DNA of 64,000 nt, taken from NCBI RefSeq assembly GCF_000092025.1, contig NC_003064.2, positions 124,001 to 188,000 of the forward strand, written 5' to 3'. Below, piece after piece: positions 35,510 through 43,918 of this stretch. The notes below the pieces were generated by a model. The model was not told the DNA's origin, made no database searches, and was given only the letters and a program-made list of their open reading frames with translations. Position numbers and translations under genes: made by a program. How positions within the stretch are numbered: position 1 is the first letter of the stretch; every line of letters starts with the position of its first letter. The stretch comes from Agrobacterium fabrum str. C58. Its GTDB lineage: Bacteria > Pseudomonadota > Alphaproteobacteria > Rhizobiales > Rhizobiaceae.

Positions 35510-35872
35510 TCAGGCATTTCCGGTCGCTGTGGTACCCCCAAGCGCGGCAAAAACCTGCGGGGAAAACTCAAACTGTCGAGCCGTTCCTCGTCCCATTGAG
35601 TTTCTTCCCAGCGTTTCCGTAAGGATGCCCCGCCGGACCAAGAGTTCAATGGTTTCGATCACCCCACCACGCGTCATTCCGGTAATATCAATTACATTTG
35701 AGAGTGTTAGTTTCTGATGCGCCTGGTGCATCAGATAGAGAATATTCATCATGCCGATCTGCTTGATGCGAGACTGCGCCGATTCACCATCGATCGGCTT
35801 CTCCAGGATTTCACGCACCGCAAAAACGGACAAGGCCTGACTCTGCCATCTTTCACTTAAATTGCTTGCCAT
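35510..35872 (-). CDS. MarR-like winged-helix regulator divergent from the T4SS operon
   Basis: 120 residues. Helical N-terminus (RWQSQALSVFAVREILEKPIDGESAQSRI) then a winged helix with LTLSNVIDITGMTRGGVIETIELLVRRGILTETLGRN. The recognition-helix segment GMTRGGVIETIELL is MarR-like. Starts at ATG 35872, 94 bp from the start of the secretion operon, with an AT-rich palindrome between, so it probably regulates transfer genes and itself. Confidence 0.75.
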   Translation of the reverse strand: MASNLSERWQSQALSVFAVREILEKPIDGESAQSRIKQIGMMNILYLMHQAHQKLTLSNVIDITGMTRGGVIETIELLVRRGILTETLGRNSMGRGTARQFEFSPQVFAALGGTTATGNA

Positions 35873-35886
35873 CGTTTTAACTATCT

Positions 35887-35908
35887 ATTATTTGCATAGT
35901 GAAATAAT
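35887..35908. promoter_or_regulatory. Inverted repeat ATTATTT-N8-AAATAAT, candidate T4SS operator
   Basis: Perfect 7-base arms (35887-35893 and 35902-35908) separated by GCATAGTG. It lies 15 bp upstream of the divergent winged-helix gene and 58 bp upstream of the secretion operon, where it could control both. No other strong palindrome is visible in this 94-bp region. Confidence 0.6.
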
Positions 35909-35965
35909 TGTGCTGAGTCGCCGTGCAGTTGAGGCGGACATTTAGGAAGACGGAGAGTAGGTGGC

Positions 35966-36505
35966 ATGAAGGGCCTTTTCTTTCGAATGATCATAGCAGC
36001 GTCAGGGTCCATTTCACTCTATACCATTTCGGAGCGAAGCGCTCGTGCCGACGAATGGGGGTGCCAGGTTATCCTGTGCTTATCCAATCCCGGCGGTCCG
36101 ACCCAGTATGGCGAATGCAAGCCGCCCGTCGAGAAGCTTTGGAGGTGGTTGGCAAAAGGGCGTCCGTTTCCAACTTGCGCGGGCGTGGGTTTTCAGACCT
36201 CTCGCCCTCTTTACGAACCATATTACTGCAACGCCGGCTACCGCTTATCTGCTGGCTACGGTCCTAGGGGACGTGACGCGACGTGCATTTCCACGTCGCT
36301 GCAGGCCGTGAGCGATAGCTTTTGCCGGCGAGATCGAGACGGTGGCGATCCGAACAAAGGCTCTGTCACGTCGCCGAGGTGGCAAAGGGTAAACGGGCGA
36401 TACCAATGCCTGGCCAATACCGTCGCCCGACCCCTGGTCCGCGAGAAACCTCGATACGTCGACTTGACGATTGAGGGCGTCGCCACGCAGAGGGTGTGGT
36501 TCTGA
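35966..36505 (+). CDS. Secreted Cys-rich protein at head of T4SS operon
   Basis: 179 residues. Signal peptide (MKGLFFRMIIAASGSISLYTI) with cleavage likely after the RSARA/DE region. The mature part has several Cys (WGCQVILCLSNPGG; YGECKPPVEKLWRWLAKGRPFPTC; CNAGY; FCRRD) and PRYVDLTIEG near the end. Proteins like this accompany conjugative VirB-type loci in rhizobia, but no function is established that I can name. Its stop is two bases before the VirB1-like start. Confidence 0.7.
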   Translation: MKGLFFRMIIAASGSISLYTISERSARADEWGCQVILCLSNPGGPTQYGECKPPVEKLWRWLAKGRPFPTCAGVGFQTSRPLYEPYYCNAGYRLSAGYGPRGRDATCISTSLQAVSDSFCRRDRDGGDPNKGSVTSPRWQRVNGRYQCLANTVARPLVREKPRYVDLTIEGVATQRVWF

Positions 36506-36507
36506 AC

Positions 36508-37194
36508 ATGCCCGTTGTCTTCTCAGATTTTTGCCAGACCTTCGAGCCATTCCTTGCGTCGGACGCCGTTCCGGGTGTTGCGGGCTTCAAAAGCCAATTG
36601 TCTCCGCTCGACATCAGGAGCGACAGCAGTGCGCCGCTCGGGCGGCCTGAGACCAAGCCAGAGGTGATCAAAGTTGCCACATCCTTTCCGGTGGAACGCC
36701 GCGAGATGCACATTGGTGTTGAAGGGATCGGGCCGCAAGAACTGCGCAGATTGAACCCCTCGATACCGGAAGCCATCGAACTCCGCCTTGACCAGACGTC
36801 TACAGGAACGCAACTCGACGCCTGTTTTCGTGTCGCGGTGAAGGTGGAGGCGCACCCTGCCTCGGGCGAGCAGGTGCCGCAATCCCGCCGCGGACGTGAC
36901 GATCCGTCGGTCGGGGGCGTGGTCAACTATGGCGATCAGGTTCGCCGCGAAATCGAACGGCTCGGACCGACAGTGGCTCGATTTACAATCGGCGACACGG
37001 GAAAAGGGTTGCAGACAAACGTGTCGGCGAATTCTTCCCAAGCAGACGTTGTTGCCGAAGTGGTGGCGGAAAACACTCCGGGGGAAGCACACGCGATCTC
37101 GGCGGCGTCCGCGTGGGACGTCTTCAAGACCCGAAGCCGTTCATCCGTCCTGGTGTTTCAAGACAATCAATTGGAATTGGAGCAGAGTGAATGA
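36508..37194 (+). CDS. avhB1: VirB1-like protein with degenerate lytic-transglycosylase domain
   Basis: 228 residues from ATG 36508. The N-terminal 120 residues align by eye with VirB1-family SLT domains (MPVVFSD...; PLDIRSDS...; EVIKVATSF). However, the catalytic Glu of the ES-x3-P motif is Lys (FKSQLSPLDI), the GLxQIN motif reads GVEGIGP, and the FDPC motif reads IELRL. No N-terminal signal peptide is obvious. The C-terminal 100 residues are low-complexity and unlike VirB1. Transglycosylase activity is therefore unlikely. Position at the head of virB2-B11 supports identity. Confidence 0.75.
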   Translation: MPVVFSDFCQTFEPFLASDAVPGVAGFKSQLSPLDIRSDSSAPLGRPETKPEVIKVATSFPVERREMHIGVEGIGPQELRRLNPSIPEAIELRLDQTSTGTQLDACFRVAVKVEAHPASGEQVPQSRRGRDDPSVGGVVNYGDQVRREIERLGPTVARFTIGDTGKGLQTNVSANSSQADVVAEVVAENTPGEAHAISAASAWDVFKTRSRSSVLVFQDNQLELEQSE

Positions 37195-37490
37195 TAATCA
37201 GTTCCCGGATCAGACCCGTCGTCGCTTCGTCCGTCATGGCCGTCGCCATTATAGTGACGATGGTTGAGCCCGCCTTCGCGCAATCCGCCGGCATCGAGAC
37301 CGTCCTGCAGAACATCGTTGACATGCTGACGGGAAACATTGCGAAGCTTCTCGCTGTGATTGCGGTCATCGTCATCTGCATCGCCTGGATGTTTGGTTAC
37401 ATGGACCTGAGGCGAGCGGGCTTCTGGATCATCGGAATTGGCGGCATCTTTGGCGCCACCGAACTCGTCAACACCATCGTCGGAGCCTGA
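37191..37490 (+). CDS. avhB2: VirB2-type pilin
   Basis: 99 residues; ATG overlaps the preceding stop (ATGA). Long signal sequence with cleavage at AFA-QSAG, followed by two hydrophobic helices (LLAVIAVIVICIAWMFGYMD and FWIIGIGGIFGATELVN), the VirB2/TrbC pilin layout. Forms the conjugative pilus. Confidence 0.92.
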   Translation: MIISSRIRPVVASSVMAVAIIVTMVEPAFAQSAGIETVLQNIVDMLTGNIAKLLAVIAVIVICIAWMFGYMDLRRAGFWIIGIGGIFGATELVNTIVGA

Positions 37491-37492
37491 AG

Positions 37493-37834
37493 ATGGTAGG
37501 CGGACAAACGGTTTTCGAAGAAGACACACTCTTCGTCGCGTGCACGCGTCCCGCGATGATTGCCGGTGTTACGATGGAGGCGATGGGCTTCAACATCATG
37601 GTCACGACGATCCTATACATCATCGCCGGATCTATCGCCTACGCGTTCGTCGGCATCGTTTTCCATCTCATCTTCAAAGCGCTCGTCAAGCACGATCACA
37701 ACATGTTCCGCATCCTGCTCGCCTGGGTCGAGACACGCGGCCGCTCGCGCAACGGTGCCTATTGGGGCGGGGCAACACTTTCCCCCCTGAGACTGACACG
37801 CCGCTTCGACGAAAGGGATATTGGAATTGCCTGA
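37493..37834 (+). CDS. avhB3: VirB3-type inner-membrane T4SS protein
   Basis: 113 residues with hydrophobic segments (AMIAGVTMEAMGFNIMVTTI and IIAGSIAYAFVGIVFHLIF) and the VirB3 N-terminal motif DTLFVACTRPAM. Its last bases overlap the VirB4 start by 14. Works with VirB4 at the inner membrane. Confidence 0.92.
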   Translation: MVGGQTVFEEDTLFVACTRPAMIAGVTMEAMGFNIMVTTILYIIAGSIAYAFVGIVFHLIFKALVKHDHNMFRILLAWVETRGRSRNGAYWGGATLSPLRLTRRFDERDIGIA

Positions 37835-40208
37835 CATCGCCACCCTTAGATCACGCGAACTCACGCCAGAGGCTTTTATCCCTTACGTGCGGCACATCGA
37901 CGAGACGACAATCGCGCTCGAGTCCCGGACACTCATGGTCATGGTCGCGCTCGCAGGCGTATCTTTCGAAACTGCTGATCTGCTCGACATCAACGCGCTC
38001 CATCGCGATCTCAACACGCTCTATCGAAATATAGCCGATGAGCGGCTCGCGATCTGGACCCATCTCATTCGGCGCAGGGATAGTGACTATCCGGGCGGAA
38101 CGTTTGCAACGCCATTCTCCGCCTCGCTCAACGAGAAATACCGGGAACGCATGGCACGCGAACACCTTTTCCGCAACGATCTCTATCTGACCGTCCTTTG
38201 GTCGCCAGCGCGTAGCCCTGCGGACAAGGCGGGGAAGCTGCTGTCGTACCTTCGACGGTCAAAACGACTCGATACGGAGCTGGATGAAGAGGCTCTGAAA
38301 GAGCTTAAGGATAAAGTCGTCATTGTAATGGCGGGCTTGAGGAGCTTTGAGCCACGGCTCCTTTCTCTTTATGAACAGGAAGGCATGCTCTTCTCTGAAC
38401 CGAGCGAGGTGCTGCACCAGCTCGTCGGCGGGAGGCGTGAGCGCGTGCCGCTTACCGAAGGTCGCGTCGCGTCGGCAATTTACTCTGATCGCGTCATCAT
38501 AGGTCGGGAAACGATCGAGATCCGGCATGAGGCAGAAAGCCGCTTCGCCGGCATGCTGAGCTTCAAGGAATATCCAGCCCGTACCAGGACAGGCATGCTG
38601 GACGGAGTTCTAAACAGTCCGTTTGAACTCATTCTCTCACAGTCGTTCTGCTTTGTGTCGAAGGCGGACGCTCGCGTCATCATGGGGCGTAAGCAAAACC
38701 AGTTGGTGAGCAGCGGCGACAAGGCGGCTTCGCAGATCGATGAACTTGACGATGCGATGGACGACCTGGAGTCCAACCGCTTCGTGCTCGGTGAGCATCA
38801 CCTGACACTCTCCGTCTTTGCGACCACTTTAAAGGAATTAACCGACAATCTGGCAAAGGTTCGCGCCAGCCTGACCAATGGCGGGGCTGTCGTTGCGCGC
38901 GAGGATCTTGGTCTCGAAGCGGCATGGTGGGCGCAACTTCCGGGCAATTTTCGTTACCGCGCGCGCTCAGGCGCGATCAGCTCGAAGAATTTCGCAGCAT
39001 TGTCACCGTTCCATTCCTATCCGATCGGACAGAAGGACGGCAATGAGTGGGGACCCGCCGTCGCCCTGCTCAAGACCGCTTCAGGCTCGCCCTACTACTT
39101 CAATCTCCATTATGGCGATCTGGGCAACACCTTCATGTGCGGTCCGTCGGGAGCGGGCAAAACCGTGATTGTCAATTTCATGCTGTCACAGCTCGAGAAA
39201 CACGACCCGCACGTGGTGTTCTTCGACAAGGATCGCGGCGCGGACCTTTATGTTCGCGCCGCCGGAGGCACCTACCTGCCGCTGAAGAACGGGGTCCCCA
39301 CCGGCTGCGCTCCCTTAAAGGCCCTCAACCTGACGCCGGAGAACAAGGTGTTCCTGGCGCGCTGGATCGGCAAGCTTGTGGGTTCAGGGGCGCGGGAACT
39401 GACTGTCACCGAACTTCGCGACATCTCCGGCGCGATCGACGGCCTTGCCGACCTGCCCGCTGAGCGACGGACAATAGGGGCGCTGCGGGCTTTCCTCAAC
39501 AATACGGATCCGGAAGGTATCGCGGCGAGGCTCCGCCGGTGGGAAGAGGGAGGGCCGCTCGGCTGGGTCTTCGACAATGTCATCGAAGATATCGGATTTG
39601 GCGATTTCGGCGGATCAGGGAAGTTCATCGGCTACGACATGACCGACTTCCTCGACAACGAGGAAATTCGCATACCGCTGATGGCCTATCTCTTCCATCG
39701 CGTCGAGCAGGTGATCGATGGCCGCCGGATCATCATCGTCATCGACGAATTCTGGAAGGCGCTACAGGACGAGGGGTTCCGCGATCTTGCGCAAAACAAG
39801 CTGAAGACCATCCGCAAACAAAATGGGTTGATGCTGTTTGCCACGCAAAGCCCGCGCGACGCGCTGAACTCGCCAATCGCGCACACGATCATCGAGCAAT
39901 GCCCGACACAGATCTTCCTGCCCAACTCGCGCGGCAACCATGCCGACTATGTCGATGGATTCAAGCTCACCGAGCGCGAATACGAATTGATAGCGCGCGA
40001 GCTTTCCGTTGAAAGCCGGAGGTTCGTGTTGAAGCAAGGACACAACAGCGTCGTTGCCGAGCTCGATCTCAACGGCTTCGATGACGAGCTCGCCATCCTC
40101 TCCGGCCGGACCGCCAATGTCGAACTTCTCGACGCGATCCGCGCGGAGGTTGGAGACGACGTCGAGAACTGGCTTCCCATTTTCCAACAGCGAAGGAGTG
40201 CTAGCTGA
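37821..40208 (+). CDS. avhB4: VirB4-type T4SS ATPase
   Basis: 795 residues from TTG 37821, with GAAAGG upstream. CagE/TrbE-VirB4 N-terminal domain, then an ATPase domain with Walker A GPSGAGKTV (about residue 441), Walker B RIIIVIDEFW (about residue 636) and FATQSPRDAL. Length is normal for the family. It energises pilus assembly and substrate transfer. The stop overlaps VirB5 as TGATG. Confidence 0.95.
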   Translation: MELPDIATLRSRELTPEAFIPYVRHIDETTIALESRTLMVMVALAGVSFETADLLDINALHRDLNTLYRNIADERLAIWTHLIRRRDSDYPGGTFATPFSASLNEKYRERMAREHLFRNDLYLTVLWSPARSPADKAGKLLSYLRRSKRLDTELDEEALKELKDKVVIVMAGLRSFEPRLLSLYEQEGMLFSEPSEVLHQLVGGRRERVPLTEGRVASAIYSDRVIIGRETIEIRHEAESRFAGMLSFKEYPARTRTGMLDGVLNSPFELILSQSFCFVSKADARVIMGRKQNQLVSSGDKAASQIDELDDAMDDLESNRFVLGEHHLTLSVFATTLKELTDNLAKVRASLTNGGAVVAREDLGLEAAWWAQLPGNFRYRARSGAISSKNFAALSPFHSYPIGQKDGNEWGPAVALLKTASGSPYYFNLHYGDLGNTFMCGPSGAGKTVIVNFMLSQLEKHDPHVVFFDKDRGADLYVRAAGGTYLPLKNGVPTGCAPLKALNLTPENKVFLARWIGKLVGSGARELTVTELRDISGAIDGLADLPAERRTIGALRAFLNNTDPEGIAARLRRWEEGGPLGWVFDNVIEDIGFGDFGGSGKFIGYDMTDFLDNEEIRIPLMAYLFHRVEQVIDGRRIIIVIDEFWKALQDEGFRDLAQNKLKTIRKQNGLMLFATQSPRDALNSPIAHTIIEQCPTQIFLPNSRGNHADYVDGFKLTEREYELIARELSVESRRFVLKQGHNSVVAELDLNGFDDELAILSGRTANVELLDAIRAEVGDDVENWLPIFQQRRSAS

Positions 40209-40906
40209 TGACTTCCTATCGACTTCATGGCGTACTGCTCAGCGCGGTGCTTATGCTTGCTGCTGAAGGCGTGTCAGGGCAGGGGATTCCTGTCAACGAT
40301 CAGGCTGCGATTGCCAAGCAGATCGAGAGCATCGCTCAGCTCAAGTCGCAACTCGACGCGCTCAATGAGCAGATCGGCCAGGCTCGGCAGCTTTATGGCT
40401 CGCTCAACAAGCTGACCGATATGGCGGATGTCGCCGAGGTTCTCAACGATCCGGCGATCCGCAAGGCGCTTCCCTTTGACTTCGCTGCCATCGAGGGATT
40501 GCTCAAAGGCAACGGCACCGGCGTGTTCGGTGATTCCGCCTCAAGGTTTCTGGAAGGTAACTCGACCTACCGCACTGACGCCGATGATTTCTACGCTCGG
40601 GAATTGTCACGGCTTCAGAACAAGAATGCCGGGCAAATGAGCGTTGGTGAGCAAATCTACGATGCCGGGACCAAGCGCATCGACGGGATTGATCAGCTGC
40701 GGGGAAAGATTTCCACGGCTGGCGACGCCAAAGAGATTGCCGACCTGCAGGCTCGGCTACAGGTCGAACAGGCATTTCTTCAGACCGACGTCCTGCGGAT
40801 GGAGGGGCTGAGGATGGTGCAGGAGGCGCAGAACCAGGTCGACGAACAGCGCAAGGCGGAGGACTGGCGCCAACGGATGGACAATATGAAGGCGGCGCTG
40901 CAGTGA
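40208..40906 (+). CDS. avhB5: VirB5-type minor pilin
   Basis: 232 residues; signal peptide (LLSAVLMLAAEGVSGQG), then a long helical protein rich in Gln and Leu (QIESIAQLKSQLDALNEQIGQ and EIADLQARLQVEQAFLQT), typical of VirB5/TraC pilus-tip proteins. The stop overlaps the next start as GTGA. Confidence 0.92.
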   Translation: MTSYRLHGVLLSAVLMLAAEGVSGQGIPVNDQAAIAKQIESIAQLKSQLDALNEQIGQARQLYGSLNKLTDMADVAEVLNDPAIRKALPFDFAAIEGLLKGNGTGVFGDSASRFLEGNSTYRTDADDFYARELSRLQNKNAGQMSVGEQIYDAGTKRIDGIDQLRGKISTAGDAKEIADLQARLQVEQAFLQTDVLRMEGLRMVQEAQNQVDEQRKAEDWRQRMDNMKAALQ

Positions 40907-41136
40907 AGTGCACCCTCATCGTCCTTTCCCTGGTGCTCTTGTCGGCTTGTTCGCAAGAGGCGGAGCGAACTCATACGGTGGACGAGTTCGTCGCCGACAC
41001 CGAATTGCTGTCCCGTACGATTACCGAGTGCCGCAACAACCCGGGTGCATTGCGCCAGACGCCCAATTGCCAGAACGCGGAAGCGGCCGAGGTTAAGCTC
41101 CGGCTCCAGAACATGCGCAAGGCATTGGGAGGCTGA
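40903..41136 (+). CDS. EexN-like entry-exclusion lipoprotein
   Basis: 77 residues from GTG 40903. Signal with lipobox LLSAC (Cys16), followed by a charged helix and the conserved ECRNNPGALRQTPNCQNAEAA block of EexN/TraG-like exclusion proteins. Position between VirB5 and VirB6 is the usual place in IncN/AvhB-type operons. Would block redundant transfer into cells that already carry the element. Confidence 0.85.
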   Translation: MKCTLIVLSLVLLSACSQEAERTHTVDEFVADTELLSRTITECRNNPGALRQTPNCQNAEAAEVKLRLQNMRKALGG

Positions 41137-41140
41137 CCAA

Positions 41141-42076
41141 ATGTACCAGGTGTTTGAGTTTATCGACGGTCAGTTCAAGCGGCCGTTGGAGATTTTCGTC
41201 TCGGATGGGACGTCGAACATAGCAGAATGGGTCGCTGGTCCGTTGACGGTGGCAGTGACCCTCTACGTCGTCCTCTACGGCTATCTCATCCTTCGGGGCT
41301 CGGTCCAGGAACCTATCCTTGACTTCGCCTTCCGCGCGATGAAGCTCGCGATCATAGTGATGCTGGTGAAGAACGCGGGCGAATATCAGACCTATGTCAC
41401 AAACATCTTCTTCGATGTTTTGCCACGCGAGATCGCTCAGGCGCTGAATGCAGGTACGGCGCCGAGTGCCAGCACCTTTGACAGTCTGCTCGACAAGGGC
41501 CAGGCCTCTGCGACCGATATCTGGACCAGGGCTTCCTGGCCGATTGACATCGTCACAGGTGTGGGCGGCATCATGGTGATCGGCGTCAGCTTTCTGGTGG
41601 CGGGGATCGGTTATGTTGTTTCCCTTTATGCACGGTTGGCGCTGGCGATCGTCCTGGCGATCGGGCCGATTTTCATTGCGCTTGCCATGTTTCAATCGAC
41701 GCGCCGTTTTACCGAGTCCTGGATCGGGCAGCTCGCAAACTTCGTGATCCTTCAGGTCCTTGTCGTTGCCGTCGGTTCGCTTTTGATCTCCTGCCTCGAC
41801 TCGACCTTCACCGCAATCGACAGCTACAGCGACGTCCTTATGCGCCCTATTGCTTTTTGTGCCATCGGGATAGCTGCCCTGTACATATTCTACCAGCTAC
41901 CTGGCATTGCATCGGCGCTGGCGTCTGGCGGCGCCTCGCTGGTCTATGGTTACACGACCGCACGCGATGCGCATGAAGGCATGCTGGCCAGAGCAGCCTC
42001 CCACACCGGCCGGATGATCGGTCGCGGTGCTCGGTTTGCCCGCCGCGCCTTCGGATCAAGAAATGCCGGCGTATGA
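41141..42076 (+). CDS. avhB6: VirB6-type polytopic T4SS protein
   Basis: 311 residues from ATG 41141; a frame open to 41045 overlaps the exclusion gene. About six transmembrane segments, including IVTGVGGIMVIGVSFLVAGI and LALAIVLAIGPIFIALAMF, the latter with the VirB6 signature GPIFIAL. Forms the inner-membrane channel. Confidence 0.92.
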   Translation: MYQVFEFIDGQFKRPLEIFVSDGTSNIAEWVAGPLTVAVTLYVVLYGYLILRGSVQEPILDFAFRAMKLAIIVMLVKNAGEYQTYVTNIFFDVLPREIAQALNAGTAPSASTFDSLLDKGQASATDIWTRASWPIDIVTGVGGIMVIGVSFLVAGIGYVVSLYARLALAIVLAIGPIFIALAMFQSTRRFTESWIGQLANFVILQVLVVAVGSLLISCLDSTFTAIDSYSDVLMRPIAFCAIGIAALYIFYQLPGIASALASGGASLVYGYTTARDAHEGMLARAASHTGRMIGRGARFARRAFGSRNAGV

Positions 42077-42111
42077 CACCCAATCCAGAACATTAGATAA
42101 AGGCCTGCTGA

Positions 42112-42378
42112 ATGATTAAGCCTGCCCTGTTGATCATCTTTTCAGCCACGCTTGTCGGCTGCGCTTCGATGACCTACCCATTGCCGAACTGCGACGGCTA
42201 TTCGCGCCGCCCATTGAACCGCCCGATGTGGGACTGGGAGGGCGGCAGCAAGCTGCAACAGCAGCAATCCAACACGAGTTCGTCCACGTCCCTCACACCT
42301 TTCGTAAAAGAGGCCAGCGAGACTTCCGCTTTTGCGCATCTGGACATCGACGGTTCCTATCGCCGCTGTGAGGGATGA
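42112..42378 (+). CDS. avhB7: VirB7-like lipoprotein
   Basis: 88 residues. Signal and lipobox LLIIFSATLVGC (Cys17), followed by a polar tail with Q and S repeats (LQQQQSNTSSSTS). Longer than the Agrobacterium VirB7 but in the right position and topology for the lipoprotein that stabilises VirB9. Confidence 0.85.
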   Translation: MIKPALLIIFSATLVGCASMTYPLPNCDGYSRRPLNRPMWDWEGGSKLQQQQSNTSSSTSLTPFVKEASETSAFAHLDIDGSYRRCEG

Positions 42379-42381
42379 AAC

Positions 42382-43053
42382 ATGGCGACGACAGATAATC
42401 TCAAGAGCTACTTCGACAAAGCACGTCGTTTCGACCAGGACCGGATGATCCAGGTCGAGCGATCGAAGAGGATTGCCTGGTCGATCGCCATAGTTTCAGG
42501 CATTGTCGCCGCTGTAGCCGTCTTCGCGGTCGCGTGTCTCACACCCCTCAAGACGGTTGAACCCTTTGTGGTGCGCGTCGACAATTCGACCGGCATTGTC
42601 GACGTCGTGTCAGCGCTGACATCGACGGCTGGCACCTACGATGAGGCGGTGACGAAATATTTCGCTGCAAAATATGTCCGGGCCCGCGAGGGTTACGTCT
42701 GGAGTGAAGCACAGGAAAATTTCCGCACCATCGCCCTCTTGTCGACGCAAGCGGAGCAAACGCGTTTCGCGGCCCTCTACCGTGGCAGCAACCCGCAATC
42801 GCCCCAGAATACTTATGGTCGCGGGGCTACAGCAAGGATCGATATCGCTTCAATCTCCCTCATCAATCAGAATGTCGTTTCCGTACGCTACATGCGAACC
42901 ATCACGCGTGGCGAGGAAGTACGAACGACCCATTGGGTTGCGTCGATCACCTATTCCTACGCGAACGCTCCGATGTCCTCGACGGACCGGCTCGTAAACC
43001 CGCTCGGTTTCGTCGTCAGCGAGTATCGCGCTGATCCGGAGGAGGTGAGATGA
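42382..43053 (+). CDS. avhB8: VirB8-type T4SS protein
   Basis: 223 residues: short cytoplasmic N-terminus, one transmembrane helix (AWSIAIVSGIVAAVAVFAVACL), then a periplasmic NTF2-like domain with VEPFVVRVDNSTGIVDVV and NPLGFVVSEYRADPE at the end. Overlaps the VirB9 start as ATGA. Confidence 0.93.
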   Translation: MATTDNLKSYFDKARRFDQDRMIQVERSKRIAWSIAIVSGIVAAVAVFAVACLTPLKTVEPFVVRVDNSTGIVDVVSALTSTAGTYDEAVTKYFAAKYVRAREGYVWSEAQENFRTIALLSTQAEQTRFAALYRGSNPQSPQNTYGRGATARIDIASISLINQNVVSVRYMRTITRGEEVRTTHWVASITYSYANAPMSSTDRLVNPLGFVVSEYRADPEEVR

Positions 43054-43904
43054 TGCGCATCCCTCGAATTCCTGCACTCATCGTGACCCTTTCGATGTCG
43101 CCGGCGTTTGCGCTTGAGATACCCCGAGGTGCCTCGCAAGACAGTCGTATCCGGTTCGTGAACTACCAACCCTACAACATCACGCGGGTGGTCGGCACTC
43201 TGCGGTCATCCGTACAGGTCGAGTTCGCGGCGGACGAGGAAATCGCCCATGTCGCGCTCGGCAATAGCGTCGCCTGGGAAGTTGCGCCGGCCGGCAACAT
43301 CCTGTTCCTGAAGCCACGCGAGAGCCAGCCGGTGACGAATATTTCCGTGGTTACGACGCGCAGGGATGGCTCGACCCGCAGCTACCAGATGGAACTGACG
43401 GCGCGCGATGGCTCCGTGGAGGCTGGTCAAAACACCTACTTCTACGTGAAGTACAGGTATCCAGGCGATGACGCCGAGCTTCGCCGCCAGCAGGCAGCGT
43501 CGAGGGCTCTCGCGGCCCAGGCGAAGGACGCCGACAATGTGCTGGCGCTTCACGAAGCCTATGGCCCCCGAAACTGGCGCTATTCTTCTCAGGGATCGCA
43601 GGCACTGGAGCCGCAAAGCGTCTACGACAACGGCAAGATTACAACGTTCGCCTTTGTGGGTAACCAGGAAATGCCCGCGATCTATATGGAGAACTCCGAT
43701 GGCTCCGAAAGCCTTGTTCCGAAGTCGGTCGATGGAGATCTGGTGATGGTGCACGCGATCAGCCGCAAGTTCATCTTGCGTCGGGGCAAGGATGTGCTCT
43801 GCGTCTTCAACGAAGCCTACGACCGCGTCGGTATCAATCCTGACACCAACACAACGTCTCCTTCGGTGGAGCGCGTCGTGAAGCGCGACGTTACCGGGCA
43901 ATAG
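43050..43904 (+). CDS. avhB9: VirB9-type outer-membrane-complex protein
   Basis: 284 residues. Signal peptide (IPALIVTLSMSPAFA-LEI), N-terminal beta domain (RIRFVNYQPYNITRVVGT), then the conserved C-terminal domain (DNGKITTFAFVGNQEMPAIYMENSDG; GDLVMVHAISRKFILRRG). GGAGGTGAG ribosome site inside the VirB8 end. Confidence 0.93.
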   Translation: MMRIPRIPALIVTLSMSPAFALEIPRGASQDSRIRFVNYQPYNITRVVGTLRSSVQVEFAADEEIAHVALGNSVAWEVAPAGNILFLKPRESQPVTNISVVTTRRDGSTRSYQMELTARDGSVEAGQNTYFYVKYRYPGDDAELRRQQAASRALAAQAKDADNVLALHEAYGPRNWRYSSQGSQALEPQSVYDNGKITTFAFVGNQEMPAIYMENSDGSESLVPKSVDGDLVMVHAISRKFILRRGKDVLCVFNEAYDRVGINPDTNTTSPSVERVVKRDVTGQ

Positions 43905-43918
43905 GGAAGGGAACAGTC

